The notes under the pieces: model-generated | What the model was told of the DNA's origin: nothing | Seen by the model: only the letters and a program-made list of their open reading frames with translations | The model's database searches: none | Translations under genes and position numbers: made by a program | Part shown: in pieces, positions 1 to 10,925 of the stretch | Layout of the letters: the number at the start of each line of letters is the position of its first letter | Numbering within the stretch: position 1 is the stretch's first letter | NCBI GenBank assembly: GCA_900169235.1 | Contig: FWCC01000324.1 | Location: forward strand, 1 to 30,995 | Source: Zarea fungicola | Taxonomy: Eukaryota > Ascomycota > Sordariomycetes > Hypocreales > Cordycipitaceae | Direction of reading: 5' to 3' | Length of the DNA: 30,995 bases

Positions 1-246
1 AGTGCTGGGGGCTAGCCCATGTATCCGAAGCTGGGGCTCGTCGAGCCGTTGTACTAGGCTCTCGAACAGTACGGCGTCTGGCTCAACGGCGACGGTCTCA
101 CGAAGAGTCTCGCAGTCCTGCCGCACGACTGTGAGACAGCCAAGATATGTTTCGGTCGTGTACCGGCGTATTGCAGCCCAGCATGTGAACTTGTGCTCAA
201 TTAAATTCTGCGGTAGTTGATTACGAAGCTCCAGGCTGTTCATCAT
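1..246 (-). CDS. Partial unidentified ORF running off the left edge
   Basis: On the minus strand an ATG at 246 opens 82 codons with no stop up to the window edge (N-terminus MMNSLELRNQ, later TCWAAIRRYTTETYLGCL). The composition looks protein-like (amphipathic, with charged and aromatic residues in normal proportion) and no other frame here makes better sense. I do not recognise the family. The gene would be transcribed leftward out of the window, away from the gene-poor stretch beginning at about 250. It could be a true first exon or a chance open frame; the lack of any stop in about 250 nt is only mild support. Confidence 0.4.
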   Translation of the reverse strand, partial: MMNSLELRNQLPQNLIEHKFTCWAAIRRYTTETYLGCLTVVRQDCETLRETVAVEPDAVLFESLVQRLDEPQLRIHGLAPST

Positions 247-1380
247 TGTTTGCCTTTGTCTGCCTGCTATTCAGGAACTATTGGAAAAGGGGGGGAATTG
301 TTGCAATTCGCTATCAATTGAGTTTTCTGAAGGATAAAATTTCTAGCAACCGGGCTGCCCTTCGGTACCATCTGCTTTTGTAAGTCGTGAAGCTTCAGAG
401 AGGTTGATAATCTGTAGCCAACTAGTGATGTCGCTCTGACTCACCCTGCCTGCCATTTTAGGACTCGCCGTTGTTACAGTCGTATGACACTACAAATTTG
501 AGGATCCAGCCTCCAAGTAGTTAGCTACTAATGAAGCCCTAATAAGAATATTCCACTCAACTATAGCCTCTCGGATTGATTTAGTGAGCGGGAGAGACCG
601 TCGAGCGGATCTACATGGGCGACCTTGCCGAATAAGAGGTCAGCACCTAATTATGTACTCTACGTTACTGTGCCGAGATAATTGGACGGTCGGCAAAGCT
701 AGTACTTTTTGCTAGATTTGCTGGGTTGAAACTTACCACTGAGCATGGCATTGGTGAATAAGTACAAAATTTTGGAATTCACGGAAGAACAAGTCGCAAT
801 TCCAGCAGGGAGCCTCGCCATGTAGTCGTAGCTTTTTCTTCTTCTCATATTTAATTGCTGCGTATCGGCACGGCCATACTCCGTCTAAATACAAACAGCA
901 AGATAAATAGTAATCTTATGCTGTAAATTGCATTATCATGAATTCTCATGCCAATTAAAAGTTTTGGCTTGCAACGAGACACCGATTGACTTACCTGATG
1001 CGTCCTCTATTCACCGCGCCCTTCGAAACCACGCCTTGACAGTCCTAGCATCTGCGGCGAGCTCCGCAAATGCAATATGGTCTTGTGGACTGGAATGTCG
1101 CAGAGGCTAATTAAAGGTGATAGTAGTTGCTTGGCGACTGCTAATTAATGCACAAAACTTGAAGCTATTGCCATATGTCTTGTCAGATATGCGTTGTCCT
1201 CCTGCTTGCATCCCTTATTCTTGTTGACAAGTGTTGATATTCCGTATTTATAGATAAATGTTCACCATGGTCTTGCACAAGACCACTGAAATGTTTTTGT
1301 CCCTCAGCAAACTGGACTTTCCTATGTTTTTGACTCTTTGCCGGATAGATGTTACGACTCGTTGAACAGGCTTGCAAACC
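247..1380. other. Non-coding stretch, no gene recognised
   Basis: Stops are frequent in all frames and the only ORFs are short (for example 928-1110, 60 codons, unrecognised). The leftmost part would hold the promoter of the partial minus-strand ORF. I see no RNA gene, transposon end or long repeat. Confidence 0.5.
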
Positions 1381-1611
1381 GTACGACAAGAGTGGACTGT
1401 TACGATATGAAGATTCAAGGGTGAATTTCTGATTTATGAGCGGGCTATAAGAGAGTTGCCACGGTTCTTCGCTCAAGAATTTATTGAATTCCACCCGAAC
1501 GCCAAGGTTATTCTCGCCGAGCGGCCCGCTGACTCCTGGCAGATGTCTCCAAAACGGTTGCCCGTTTGCGCTGGCCGCCATCGCTGGGTTTCCGTTACAT
1601 GATCTAGAGCC
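1381..1611 (+). pseudogene. Possible relic of a fungal P-loop sulfotransferase-like gene
   Basis: In one plus-strand frame, between a TGA at 1363 and a TGA at 1609, the translation contains LPRFFAQEFIEFHPNAKVIL followed by AERPADSW. That spacing resembles the 'elhaayPdAKviLtvRd.d.W' block of the sulfotransferase-like P-loop proteins common in ascomycetes. Only this block is recognisable: no P-loop, start codon or downstream helices are seen, and stops flank it. I read it as a decayed fragment, or a lone exon of a broken gene. The opposite strand has a 132-codon ORF (1183-1581) with no recognisable features, which I take as its shadow. Confidence 0.33.
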
Positions 1612-2449
1612 TGTGGGTCGGATGCATGACCGTTGTGCAGTTAAACCAGACCTTTCTCAAAGTCCGACTTCCCGAGCTTGGTAGGAATCGAAGATGCGTA
1701 AAGCAAGCTACAGACAAGATCTCAAAAGGTAAAACTAGGTCCATTAGTTGTTTTCGTGAATCAAATCAATCTTGATTTTAGCTGCTGTTTAGTTCTGCTT
1801 TAGCAAAACAGCTTTTACAGCCGGAATGGCTGCATGTCTCCGAATTGCGGGACGGGTTTAGCAAGGAGCAACTCTGCCCTTTTTTTAGAACTTGGGATTT
1901 CGGAGCAAAACTACCCGCGCGGAAATACCCATGCTGAATTTGACAAACTGATTGGTGGCCTAACTCAATTTTGGATAATTGCAACTGGGGCAAAATGATT
2001 CGGCGCTGTTGTTGTCCCGCTTACGGCAGCTTGTTGGTATTTTGCCAAAAGCCACATCGGAGTGCTCCGTAGACCAGGAGCAATTGTGCAAAGCCGAACT
2101 GAAATGAACTTGAAAACGATCGGCCAACAAAGGTACTATTAGATGCCAAACAATCAGATCGCCTCTCTCATTGAGCCGTGAACTCTTTTATTACATGTCC
2201 TTTTGCAGAGCATTCCCGAAAGCGAAATTAGCGGAGATAGCACGCGCCGCATGTGTCTGTTCTCGAAATTTCACGCATTCCGCCTTTGCGTGGGCATAAA
2301 CTGATACACATTTGAGCATGTCGATGATAAATGGCTTCCTTCAAAGTCCAATCGCGGACCTAAGCTGCCACTTCCACGACCAGTTTATCCGAGCGCCCAT
2401 TGCCATCTTCGCTGTTCGCTGTCGTCGCGGTCCTAGCCCGAGAAATTAG
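1612..2449. other. Non-coding stretch, no gene recognised
   Basis: No ORF with family-like features is present. The short minus-strand ORF at 1778-1993 shows none. I see nothing structured here. Confidence 0.45.
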
Positions 2450-2660
2450 CTGGAACCATGCAACCGATCACTACATGCTGTAGTTAAAAATTTGTCCGGT
2501 GCCTTCGGAGAACCCCAGTTTATCTCCAAGAAAGGCACGGAAGCCCGAAATGCGGTCAAGATTACTAGATCCAACTGCCTTGAAGCTGCACGTGCGCCGT
2601 GTGACCCAAAAGGACTGGTACCCGTCATCATCTTCTCCGAACCCCGTGCCACACTTTAGA
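2450..2660 (+). pseudogene. Possible decayed coding fragment of unknown family
   Basis: One plus-strand frame is open for about 70 codons between stops and reads like real protein (VVKNLSGAFGEPQFISKKGT, then CDPKGLVPVIIF), but it has no ATG. Open frames on the opposite strand at 2446-2680 look less protein-like. It could be one exon of a dead gene. I cannot name the family, and chance is a live alternative. Confidence 0.2.
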
Positions 2661-2755
2661 TCCAGCCATCCGGCAAGCATTTGCCGCAGAACGTGGTGTT
2701 ACCCCGCGAAATGGAGTAAAAAGCTATCCCGACCTTCCTATACAAGAAAGTGATA

Positions 2756-2779
2756 TTGCGTATTTGCGTATCTGCGTAT
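2756..2779 (+). repeat. Three-unit tandem repeat of an 8-mer
   Basis: TTGCGTAT TTGCGTAT CTGCGTAT lie head to tail, with a partial fourth copy (TTGC) after them. The repeat sits about 300 bp upstream of the cutinase-like gene, in a gene-poor stretch. No function is implied. Confidence 0.8.
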
Positions 2780-2970
2780 TTGCTGGACTTATCCCACCCT
2801 CTTTCGTATACCGATGTATAGCAAGTGGCCATAGCTGTACGCGCAGATCATCCTGCGAAAGAGTCGCCGGAGCCGCTCTCGGGCGTAATTCTTACTCTTT
2901 CAAGAGTAAAAGCGACCAAATACGGTAGAGGTTATGTTGCGTAACTCCAATTTGAGCTGGGATCGGACAA

Positions 2971-2980
2971 GTATAAAAGG
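2971..2980 (+). promoter_or_regulatory. TATA box of the cutinase-like gene
   Basis: GTATAAAAGG is a near-consensus TATA element about 100 bp upstream of the chosen ATG at 3077. That leaves room for a 5' leader of roughly 70 nt. Confidence 0.6.
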
Positions 2981-3076
2981 CACAGCTTGTATGCTCGTTC
3001 TGCTCCCTTACAGTGTTGCGCCATTCCCAGATCTAGCTCACACGTGGTGTATGACAAACATTATCAATACGCGAAA

Positions 3077-3846
3077 ATGGTTAACGCACTCCAAACCATG
3101 GTAACGATGGCGCTTGCGTCTCTTAGCTTCGCCTCACCGATTGAGCGCCGTGTTACATGTGTTTCCGGCCTCTACATGATTGTGGCGCGCGGAACAGGCG
3201 AGGCCGCTGGGGAAGGAAAGCCAGGCCAGGTAGCGGATTTGGTTGCCGCTGCGGTGCCCAATTCTGCCAGTGTTGCTGTTAACTACCCGGCATCAGCGCT
3301 CAAGAAAAGAACTCTTTACCCGCAATCTGTGACGGACGGTATCAATGACACCAAGAACAAGATTCAGGACTACGTGGCAGCCTGCGGACCTAACAGTCGT
3401 ATTGCTTTAATTGGCTACAGTCAAGGAGGCAACGTAATGACTGATCTTCTTGCTGGTGGTGTTCTCAAGCCAGCGCCCCTTGATACAAAGTACCGACGAA
3501 ACAGTGAGCAAACACCACGCCTTGCGATTCTTGCTTGAAGTTGACGAGAGTTCTAACCCCTGTTTTTTTTGCCGCAGTTGTTGCTGTGACTGTTTTCGGT
3601 GACCCAACCTTTGCCCCCAACCAGAGCTATGACTACGGCAGCAACGCGAATGGGAGCGGTGGAATCTTTACGCGCAAAAACAATGCAGGTGAGCTGGCGG
3701 TGCTGAACTCATATGCTGGAGTTCTCGCAAGCTACTGTGATAACAACGACATTGTTTGCGCGGATGGCACAAGCACTGCTGTCCACAGCGCTGAGGTTTC
3801 TAACCACGCTCAGGCGGCCGCGGCCTTTATTATAGCGCGTGCTTAA
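3077..3846 (+). CDS. Secreted cutinase / acetylxylan esterase-like serine hydrolase (CE5 fold)
   Basis: Model: join(3077..3503, 3578..3846), 231 aa. The 74-nt intron has donor GTGAGC, branch TTCTAAC and acceptor CCGCAG, and splicing restores the conserved strand before FGDP. The start at 3077 places a hydrophobic signal peptide at residues 1-20; an in-frame codon further upstream adds a non-secretory extension and is less likely. The mature protein has the IVARGTGE strand, the nucleophile elbow GYSQGG (Ser115), Asp200 in the C-x6-C loop (Cys196/Cys203) and His212, which is a full cutinase-type Ser-Asp-His triad. Family members hydrolyse cutin or acetylated xylan outside the cell. At 231 aa it is the usual length, without a cellulose-binding module. 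Its link to the metabolite genes downstream is unclear; it is probably just a neighbour. Cutinase versus acetylxylan esterase cannot be decided by eye. Confidence 0.88.
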
Positions 3847-5268
3847 CAACCTGTATGGCCGTTGGCTACTCTGCCAGTTTTTTATGTAAATATGTTGTAC
3901 CGGGGCTGCATGTCACCGGAAGTTATATAAATTCAATTCAATTCTCCAATGCAGAGAGCTGAGATGATCTATGGAGGCAAGGTGTTATGTTAAGAAGCTA
4001 AAATCGTTCACAGTGGCTTGGTCATAATGAGCGGTAGCTGAGGATTGACAACTCTTTGATTGCATATATTGGACATTTAATATTACCACGAGATAATGAA
4101 ATCATGAATACATATCAAAGCGCATTTTAATTTGGGAACTAGCGTTATTAAACAGCTTCGAGAAGAAACTGCTTCACTGAGAGGCTGGGAATGAACTGTC
4201 TGGGGCATAGTCAACTAATTACTGTCTCCATGATGCAGCTCCGCTTTATATGCGTGCATTGCATTGCATGGGAGGTTGCCACAACTCCCTCGTTAAACCA
4301 TTGCGCATCTTGAAAGCTGTCAGTTTTTCATTTATGCCAATCCATCAGCACCTGGATTCTTTTTAACGACAGGGGTAGAGGAATTGTGTTCGTTGACTCC
4401 CTGCCTCCCTCAAACTGCCCTGCCCGGCGCTCACTGGTTACCATGGCTGAAAATTCTTGTCAATGAACTGACCATGAACAAAACAGCGCGGTGTACCTGT
4501 TCAAGCACAAACTACGCTGGAGCGGGTGCTAGTGTACATATCAAAACCTCAGCAGGCATATGTTTGGCCAAGCTCCATCATAGAATTGCAGACAATCATG
4601 TCGAGTTTTAGGTTATTCTTGCATTCAGCAGTTGGTTCTATACTTCTCCTGGGCTCACTCACCCTTGATTATATATACTCGCAGTGTCTGGTTGGTCCTC
4701 TGCGTGCGCCTAAACGGAGAAGCTGCGCTTAAACGCAGTGCCAAATCATTCCACGCTATGAACCTACTGGATGAGATTGAAAATGGATTGTATAATAAAC
4801 ATTTGCTTGATGCGAAGAACAGCAAGCATCAAAACACACACACATTTAACGGAAATTTTAGCGAACGTTGGGTCATATTGGTAGTCTGCGAGTTTGCACA
4901 CTGTATTGCGTCCACACTGTAGCGCATTCAATACTGTGCTGTTCAATGGCCAATAAATTCTCAAAGACCCCTCCCGCACACCAGTTCAATGTAGTTATTG
5001 GATATCCACTGACAATCTACCCCGATTTTGCTGAGGAGAGGGGCAGAGGGGGTAGAGTGTTCCCGGCTCGGCCGACATCGCCGCCTTTCTCCACCAAAGG
5101 TTGTAATCTTGCCCTCAATAAGGCGCGCATGAGACATGACTAAAATATTGTTGGCCTCTGCCATGACAGGAGACTCCTGGCTTTACGATTGCATTGTTTC
5201 ATAATTTATTTACAGGTCTTTGCTCCATTCTCTCAAAGTCGAGACAGGGCAATTAGTTCCAATCCGAA
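3847..5268. other. Intergenic region, no gene recognised
   Basis: This is the 1.4 kb between the cutinase-like gene and the MFS transporter. The small overlapping ORFs between 4384 and 5164 have no recognisable features. AT-rich TATA-like runs occur (around 4667-4678). The last few hundred bases should contain the promoter of the MFS gene. I see no repeat or RNA gene. Confidence 0.5.
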
Positions 5269-6725
5269 ATGTCTATTGAACTCCATCGAGTCCAATCACA
5301 ATTGCGCCAAAGCGGCGGTGGCAGCCCTGGTGCAGGGAATGCCACCAGAGCTGGGGAGCTGACACCGACATCAGCAGTGCAAGATGTCCATGCCGATGAC
5401 GCGGCGGAGTCCCTTTACCCAGAGCGTGCCATTGAGGCGCTGCCACCTTGCGACACAAGTCCGGAGGCATGGCGATTTCTTTTGGCATGTTTCATGGTCG
5501 AGGCTGCTCTTTGGGGTACGTAAAATTACGGTGTTCCAGCCCAGCCCTGGTGTCTCATCCGCTAAGCACGCAAGTGTCTCTAGGCTTCCCCATCAGCTAC
5601 GGTGTTTTTCAAGAATACTATGCCCGCCTCCCTCAATTTGCAGACAACCCTAACCTATCAATCATTGGTACTCTCGAAACGAGCATCTACTTTCTGGGAT
5701 CGCCCTTTTTTACGCCACTCGTTCGTCGCTTTCATGTTTGGCAGCGTACGATGGTCGTAGTAGGGTCCGGGATTTGTGTCCTCTCTCTCGTCGCAGCTGC
5801 GTTTGCCAATAATGCCAGTTCTTTAATTGCCTTCCAGGGCGTTTTATACGGCATTGGCTTTCTCACTCTGTATGCGCCCCTTCTTAGCATGCTTAATGAG
5901 TGGTTTGTCCAGCGTCGAGGCTTAGCCTACGGCGTATTCTACGCTGGTGGTGGCATTAGCGGTTCTTGTTTCCCTTTTATTCTCGAGCAGCTATTATCTT
6001 CATTTGGCCATCGAGTCGCTCTAGTTGGAGTGGCAGTTGCCCAAGTAGTAATGGTTGCCCCTATGCTATTTTTCATTAAGCCCAGACTGCCCTCCGCTAG
6101 CCGCCACGCTGCGCGTACTATGGATTGGCGATTTCTCCGTAACCCGCAGTTTTGGATTCTATCAGCGTCCAATGTTCTCCAAGGACTCGCATTTTATATT
6201 CCTTCGCTTTATCTTCCCTCCTTCGCTGCCCTTGTCGGCCTCTCACCCCGTGTGGGTGCACTTTTACTCGCTGCACATAATGTTGCTTCAACTCTTGGCC
6301 AGGTCGCTTTTGGCCATCTTTCCGACAAGTTTAGCAATATTTTTGTTTTACTTTTTGTTACAACAGCTGTGTCTGGTGTTTCTTCGCTTTGCATTTGGGG
6401 ATTTGCGCACTCATTCGCACCGTTACTGGTATTTGCCTTGGTCTTTGGCGCGTTTGCTGGTGCTTATGCTGTTTTCTGGACTGCTTTCTCGTCGTTGTTG
6501 TCTGAAGACACGCAGACGGTGTACACACTGATGGCGTTTGGCAAAGGAATTGGTAGCGTTGCAACCGGTCCAATCACCGGATCTTTGCTGAATCGACCAG
6601 TTACGCCCGGGTACGGGCTAGGGAAGTACGAGCCTGTGGTTATTTACTTGGGAGTCATGATGCTGGCATCATCACTCGGTATATCGGCCTGGCCATTCAG
6701 CGGCCGCACCGTGGTAAGATCCTAG
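5269..6725 (+). CDS. MFS transporter, monocarboxylate-porter type
   Basis: Model: join(5269..5515, 5584..6725), 462 aa. The 68-nt intron (GTACGT..CTCTAG, branch CGCTAAG) joins WRFLLACFMVEAALWG to FPISYGVFQEYY, the classic first transmembrane segment of fungal monocarboxylate-transporter-like (MCT) proteins. A polar cytoplasmic N-terminus of about 65 residues precedes it. About twelve hydrophobic segments follow, with the half-repeat loop RRGLAYG after TM4 and GHLSDKF after TM8. The length is typical for the family. Such proteins sit in the plasma or vacuolar membrane and are frequent in fungal metabolite clusters as substrate or product carriers. The substrate cannot be read from sequence. 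It is convergent with the first BAHD gene. Confidence 0.9.
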
Positions 6726-7422
6726 AAATCTCTGGTGCAAGGCCTAATTAGAGTAGTTTATTCGGCGGAGGCAGTATAGTTGTTATCCACATGCATTCAC
6801 CCTGATAAATAGAGTATAGTTCAATTACATATTCTCGCAGGTTTTTCTCCATGTACTGAAATGTAGCTATATTTAATGGCCAAATGTTATGAATTGAAAA
6901 GAGCAAGATACGCCTAAGCCATAGCATGCCTCTCTAACCCTCCGAAGGCAACCTAGATGGGAATGTGTCAGCCATCCGGCACATCACATTTTCTTGAACT
7001 GCCAAAGCTGTATTCTGGTCCAAACGATATTATTACTGCCAAGAAGTTCACCATCATCGTACATTGTTAAGCTACCCTGCAGCCATGCATCGTTTTCTAA
7101 GCAGCATATTATAGGGAGTATACATATAGACACATAGTGTACACCAGTGGTTTCCATTGCAATTACCTGTTGCTTGCCGCCAAGTGGCTACCACACACTG
7201 ATTCCCGATCCATGAAAGAGTAATAATGCAAAGACAAATTTCTAGTCATCTCATGTAAATTTTTTTAGTTCATGGACGACAAATGTGGGAATATGATGCG
7301 GCTATATATTTCAACACTTCAATAGCAATTCTGATTTTGCACGCCGACAGCGAATGGCTTATCTAGTGGTGAGAGTTATTAGACATCGTTATCTCCATCC
7401 GATTTCGAGTTATCCCAAAATT
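6726..7422. other. Convergent 3' intergenic region
   Basis: About 700 bp lie between the ends of the MFS gene (plus) and the first acyltransferase gene (minus). It is AT-rich and presumably holds both 3' UTRs. The 272-codon plus-strand ORF starting at 7354 overlaps the acyltransferase antisense and is a shadow. Nothing else is recognised. Confidence 0.55.
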
Positions 7423-8941
7423 TTAATTCTGCGCCGGTGCTTTCTGACCTTGCAGTCTTTCCAAGTCTTCAGAAATATGCGCCCATGTTTCGGGCCGAAA
7501 TCTACCCTCGATCAGGAAGTTTCCACTGTGGTCCTGGCCAAGTACGCGGAAGAAGTTCAGGAAAGAAGCTGGCTTATTGAGGGTAATGGGGTGATAGTAG
7601 ATTATCGTTCCCGGTGGATTTTGTCTGCTCAGTCTCTCTTTTTCCACGATAGTGGCTGGGCCGCCAGGGTGGACCACAGCACCAGAGAAGTCGACGTCCC
7701 GAAACAAGTCAATTTTAGCAAGGTTGTTGACAGCCAGTATGTCGGAGTCCGGAGCGCCAAACAAAACCCGCAACTTTCCTTTGGAAACGGTGTGTTCTCG
7801 TTGCATGCGGAAGTAGCTGAGCATCTGCTGCTCTGTGCATTGCTCCGCGAGCTGTTTCCGATAACTGAGCGCGGTGCGCCCCAGAGGTTCAGCGTCACAG
7901 CCAGCCACAAAAGTACTGTAGCCAAACAGCAGCATATTATTAACGTAAGCTCCACGCGTCTCTGCTTTGAGAGCATTCAGCCTGAATCGTGCATTGATGA
8001 TGCTGGTGACAGTGACCGACGTCGCGGGTTGAGACCGGGCCAACATACGTGTAGCCCAGGCCGCCAGTACGTCACCCTCGCTGACAAATGCGGCGTCATC
8101 TCCATCTCCTGCAATGTCCTCTCGTGCTTGATGGGAGAGTCGGCGCAAGATGTTCGGCGAAAGGATAATTAGTCGTTCCTCGAGCTTGGACCCAAAGATA
8201 CTTGTCCATAGAAAACGAAAAGCCAGCCTGAGCATCTGGAATGGCCCCAGGCTAAGCTTTTCAAGGACCAACTCCTCCTTTGGACCAATGCTGTCCTCCA
8301 ATATCTCTTCCAGAGGATCCACGCAAGCCCCAAGGAGTGGGACTACATGCTGAGCCTTGTCGTTCACCACCAGTGACCAGTTCCGCAGCAGAGCCTGCAG
8401 GCCGGTAGCGTCCATGAGATAATGTGGCCAGGCCAGTGAAACGACAGTTTTGTCAGCAAATACAGTGACATGGAGATACAGCTGCGGTCTATTCTGCTGT
8501 ATCATTTCCTCTATAGATCGAGGAATATTTGGAACACCAGTAAGAAGCAACATGTCTCGTGGGAGCTCTTGTGGATGTCCATTACGCGAAAGACATGGTA
8601 ATGTCTTCCCCAGAGGGTGTTGACCGGCGTCACAGTTGAATTTATTTTGCGAAAAACCAATTGCTGGCTCGGTGGTGGTAACTTGTGGCGGGATGCCAAG
8701 CTCTAACGCTCCTTGCTTCTTCTTTTTGTTAGCTGAAAAGTCCAATCTGAAGTGCCCATAGTCATACTGTTTTTCTCAGGCGTCCCCCAAGCTTCTTCCA
8801 GTCTCCAGTTTGCAGTAGCTGCGACAGCGAGTCTGCCAGCTTCTGGGGGTCAAGTGCATCGTTGAATACGAAAAGATACGCTAGGAACGCCCTACGATAG
8901 TCCTGGGCATTGTCAAGCAGATGGACTGGGTAGACGTGCAT
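7423..8941 (-). CDS. BAHD-family acyltransferase (intact HxxxD)
   Basis: Model on the minus strand: exon 1 8941..8768 and exon 2 8715..7423, with a 52-nt intron (donor GTATGA, branch GCTAAC, acceptor AAG); 488 aa. Exon 1 supplies the N-terminal block VYPVHLLDNA...QTGDWKKLGGRLRK and exon 2 continues QGALELGIP, the usual order in fungal PF02458-type transferases. The catalytic HxxxD is present as WPHYLMDATG (His156, Asp160). The C-terminal DFGWG motif is degenerate (DFSGA, about residues 400-404). Such enzymes move an acyl group from acyl-CoA to a hydroxyl or amine of a small molecule. The gene is divergent from a second BAHD gene and 3 kb from a CoA ligase that could provide its donor. ATG 8941 is the first in-frame ATG after a stop; a further small 5' exon is possible. 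Confidence 0.86.
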
Positions 8942-9226
8942 GGTGTGTTGTGTGGTTGAAGGTAGCAGGGCGGAGCAGAGCGACCCAATTGATGCATATT
9001 AAGGTACGAAAAGACAACCCTTGTCAAAAACTTAAGACAGTTTAACATTGTCATCATTCCATGTTGACATGTCATGTTGACAGGTCTCGCACAGAGAGTA
9101 AGACATTGAGTCCCGCATATCAAGGGAGATACATATTTCATTTCCCTCTACGCTTGGCAAGACCACTAACTGAATACCTCTATTGGCTCCGACTACTGGT
9201 TATAGTATAATAGAAAGTGGGTAAAA
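8942..9226. promoter_or_regulatory. Bidirectional promoter between two acyltransferase genes
   Basis: These 285 bp separate the two divergent BAHD start codons, so they must carry both promoters. They contain two exact copies of CATGTTGACA (9060-9069 and 9073-9082, 13-bp period). The junction of the copies forms the palindrome TGACATGTCA (9065-9074). A TTGTCAAAAA lies at 9021-9030. The same 10-mer, reverse-complemented, overlaps the start codon of the Zn2Cys6 gene at 30819-30828. These are candidate operator sites; there is no direct proof. Confidence 0.6.
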
Positions 9227-10925
9227 ATGGATGAGTGTTTTCAACACGCGTACGGTCGCACGGGTTCTGTTTTTAAGTCACTATCGACCAGATATACCAG
9301 GTGTTTTGGTGTGTACAAGAACGCCCGTCTGCTCGACCAAGAGTGGACTTGTGACAAGGATATTCCAGCGAGTATGGAAACAATCAGGCGCATTTTCGGT
9401 TCTCTCCCGACCTCGGCCGGGTTGGCCGACTTTGCAGACGATCTTGTTTACCCAGTACACCTTCATGACGCCAACTTTGTGAAGCTTCTCATGGTCTGTA
9501 CCTTGCGATTTGATAGCATCTTGGACCCTCAAAAGTTGCACTCAGCCTTGACGCGATTGCTGGAGATTGGTGATTGGAAGAAGCTTGGCGGGCGTCTGAG
9601 GCGCAATGTGAGTGGCTGCGGCTGCTTCTGACGCAAGAAACAATACGACGTTGTACTAACAAAAGTCCCAGGCTGATGGAAAATTGGAAATTCACGTCCC
9701 TAGTGCATACTCTGCCAAAAGACCGGCAGTGACATTCTCGCACAAAGACCTGTCCACGACGGCGATAGGGGACCATGACCTCGCCAGCAAACTACCAGTC
9801 CCAACAGATCGTTTATCGATACAACCAAACACATATAACTTGATCGAACTTGGCATACGAGAAAACATACCAAAGTCAGTTGATGGGATGATAGGCTGTG
9901 ACTCTCCTCAGCTTTCTGCTCATGTTGTCTCTTTCCAAAACGCGACGCTCGTTAGCATCTCCTGGCCACACTCGGTTATGGGTAGTATGGGTTTCAGCCA
10001 CTTTATGCATTCGTGGTCACTTGTACTTTCCAGCCGAGAGAGTGAGGTGCCAAAGTTCTTGGGCGCAAATGAGGACGCGTTGTTGGAGCTTGAGATGAGA
10101 GAACCTCTGTCGATTCGTCAGGAGCTTCTCATACAAAAGAGTCGACTAACAGGCTTCAATCTGGTCTTGTTCTGTTTGCGCCTTGTGTGGAACATGCGGA
10201 CACCGCGCGAGGTCAAAACTATCTTCATCCCTAAGCGAGCTCTGGCACAGCTGCAGGCTGCATGTCGAGACGAGATTGCTGAGACGTCTTCTCCACAGGG
10301 CATAGTACTACCTACTGAAGAGATGACTATTTTGGCCTGGTTTGTAAGACTTGTTTCGTTGGGTTCGTCCAGCGACAAGCCAGTTACCATCGTCAGTATG
10401 CTGAGTGTTATGCAAGCCGCTTCCTCCCTGTTCAGCCAAGCAGGGATTCACGCTCACAATATGACGTTATACGCAATGTCTTTCCTACCGAGTCACCTTG
10501 CAAGAGGCGGGCTTGGCCCCCTGGTGCAACAGTATACGCGGCAGGTAAAAGAGCAATCGACGCAAGAACAGTGCCTAAGTTTTCTTAGAATGTACCGCCA
10601 GACAACACGGGGCGGTAACCCTTTCAAACCACTCTATGGGCCGTCAAACGCACACCCCGTTGCATGCGCCGACTTGGGGAAAGTTGACCCGATTCACAGC
10701 GCTGACTTTGGAGCGGCACTGGTGGAAAAGCCAGAAAGCAGCGGAGATCGTCCTCTAGGGGCAATGACATGCTATTACTATCACATTATAAATAGCCAGC
10801 TCGGAGCTGGACTCGATTGTATTTACTTGCTTGGCAAAGATCATGGAGAAAATCTCTGGGTGATGGTTGCGTTGCCCGCAAGCAGATGGCCAAAGGTAGA
10901 AGCAGCATTGAGAGCCTATCAGTAG
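9227..10925 (+). CDS. BAHD-family acyltransferase with altered active site (HxxxG)
   Basis: Model: join(9227..9607, 9672..10925), up to 544 aa. The 64-nt intron has donor GTGAGT, a perfect TACTAAC branch and acceptor CCCAG; splicing gives GGRLRRN-ADGKLEIHVP, continuous with the family. The domain begins near DLVYPVHLHD, so an internal ATG at 9374 (METIRRIFGS) may be the real start, giving 495 aa. The motif that should be HxxxD reads WPHSVMGSMG: His227 is kept and the Asp is Gly231 (178/182 from the later start). The C-terminal motif is DFGAA. The protein is otherwise full length and has no stop. It is the divergent partner of the other BAHD gene and probably an old duplicate of it. It may be a slow or non-catalytic partner, or use His alone. 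Confidence 0.85.

Noticed and set aside
7354..8172. 272-codon plus-strand ORF
   Set aside because: It lies antisense to the first BAHD gene, has no family features, and the minus-strand reading has clear motifs.
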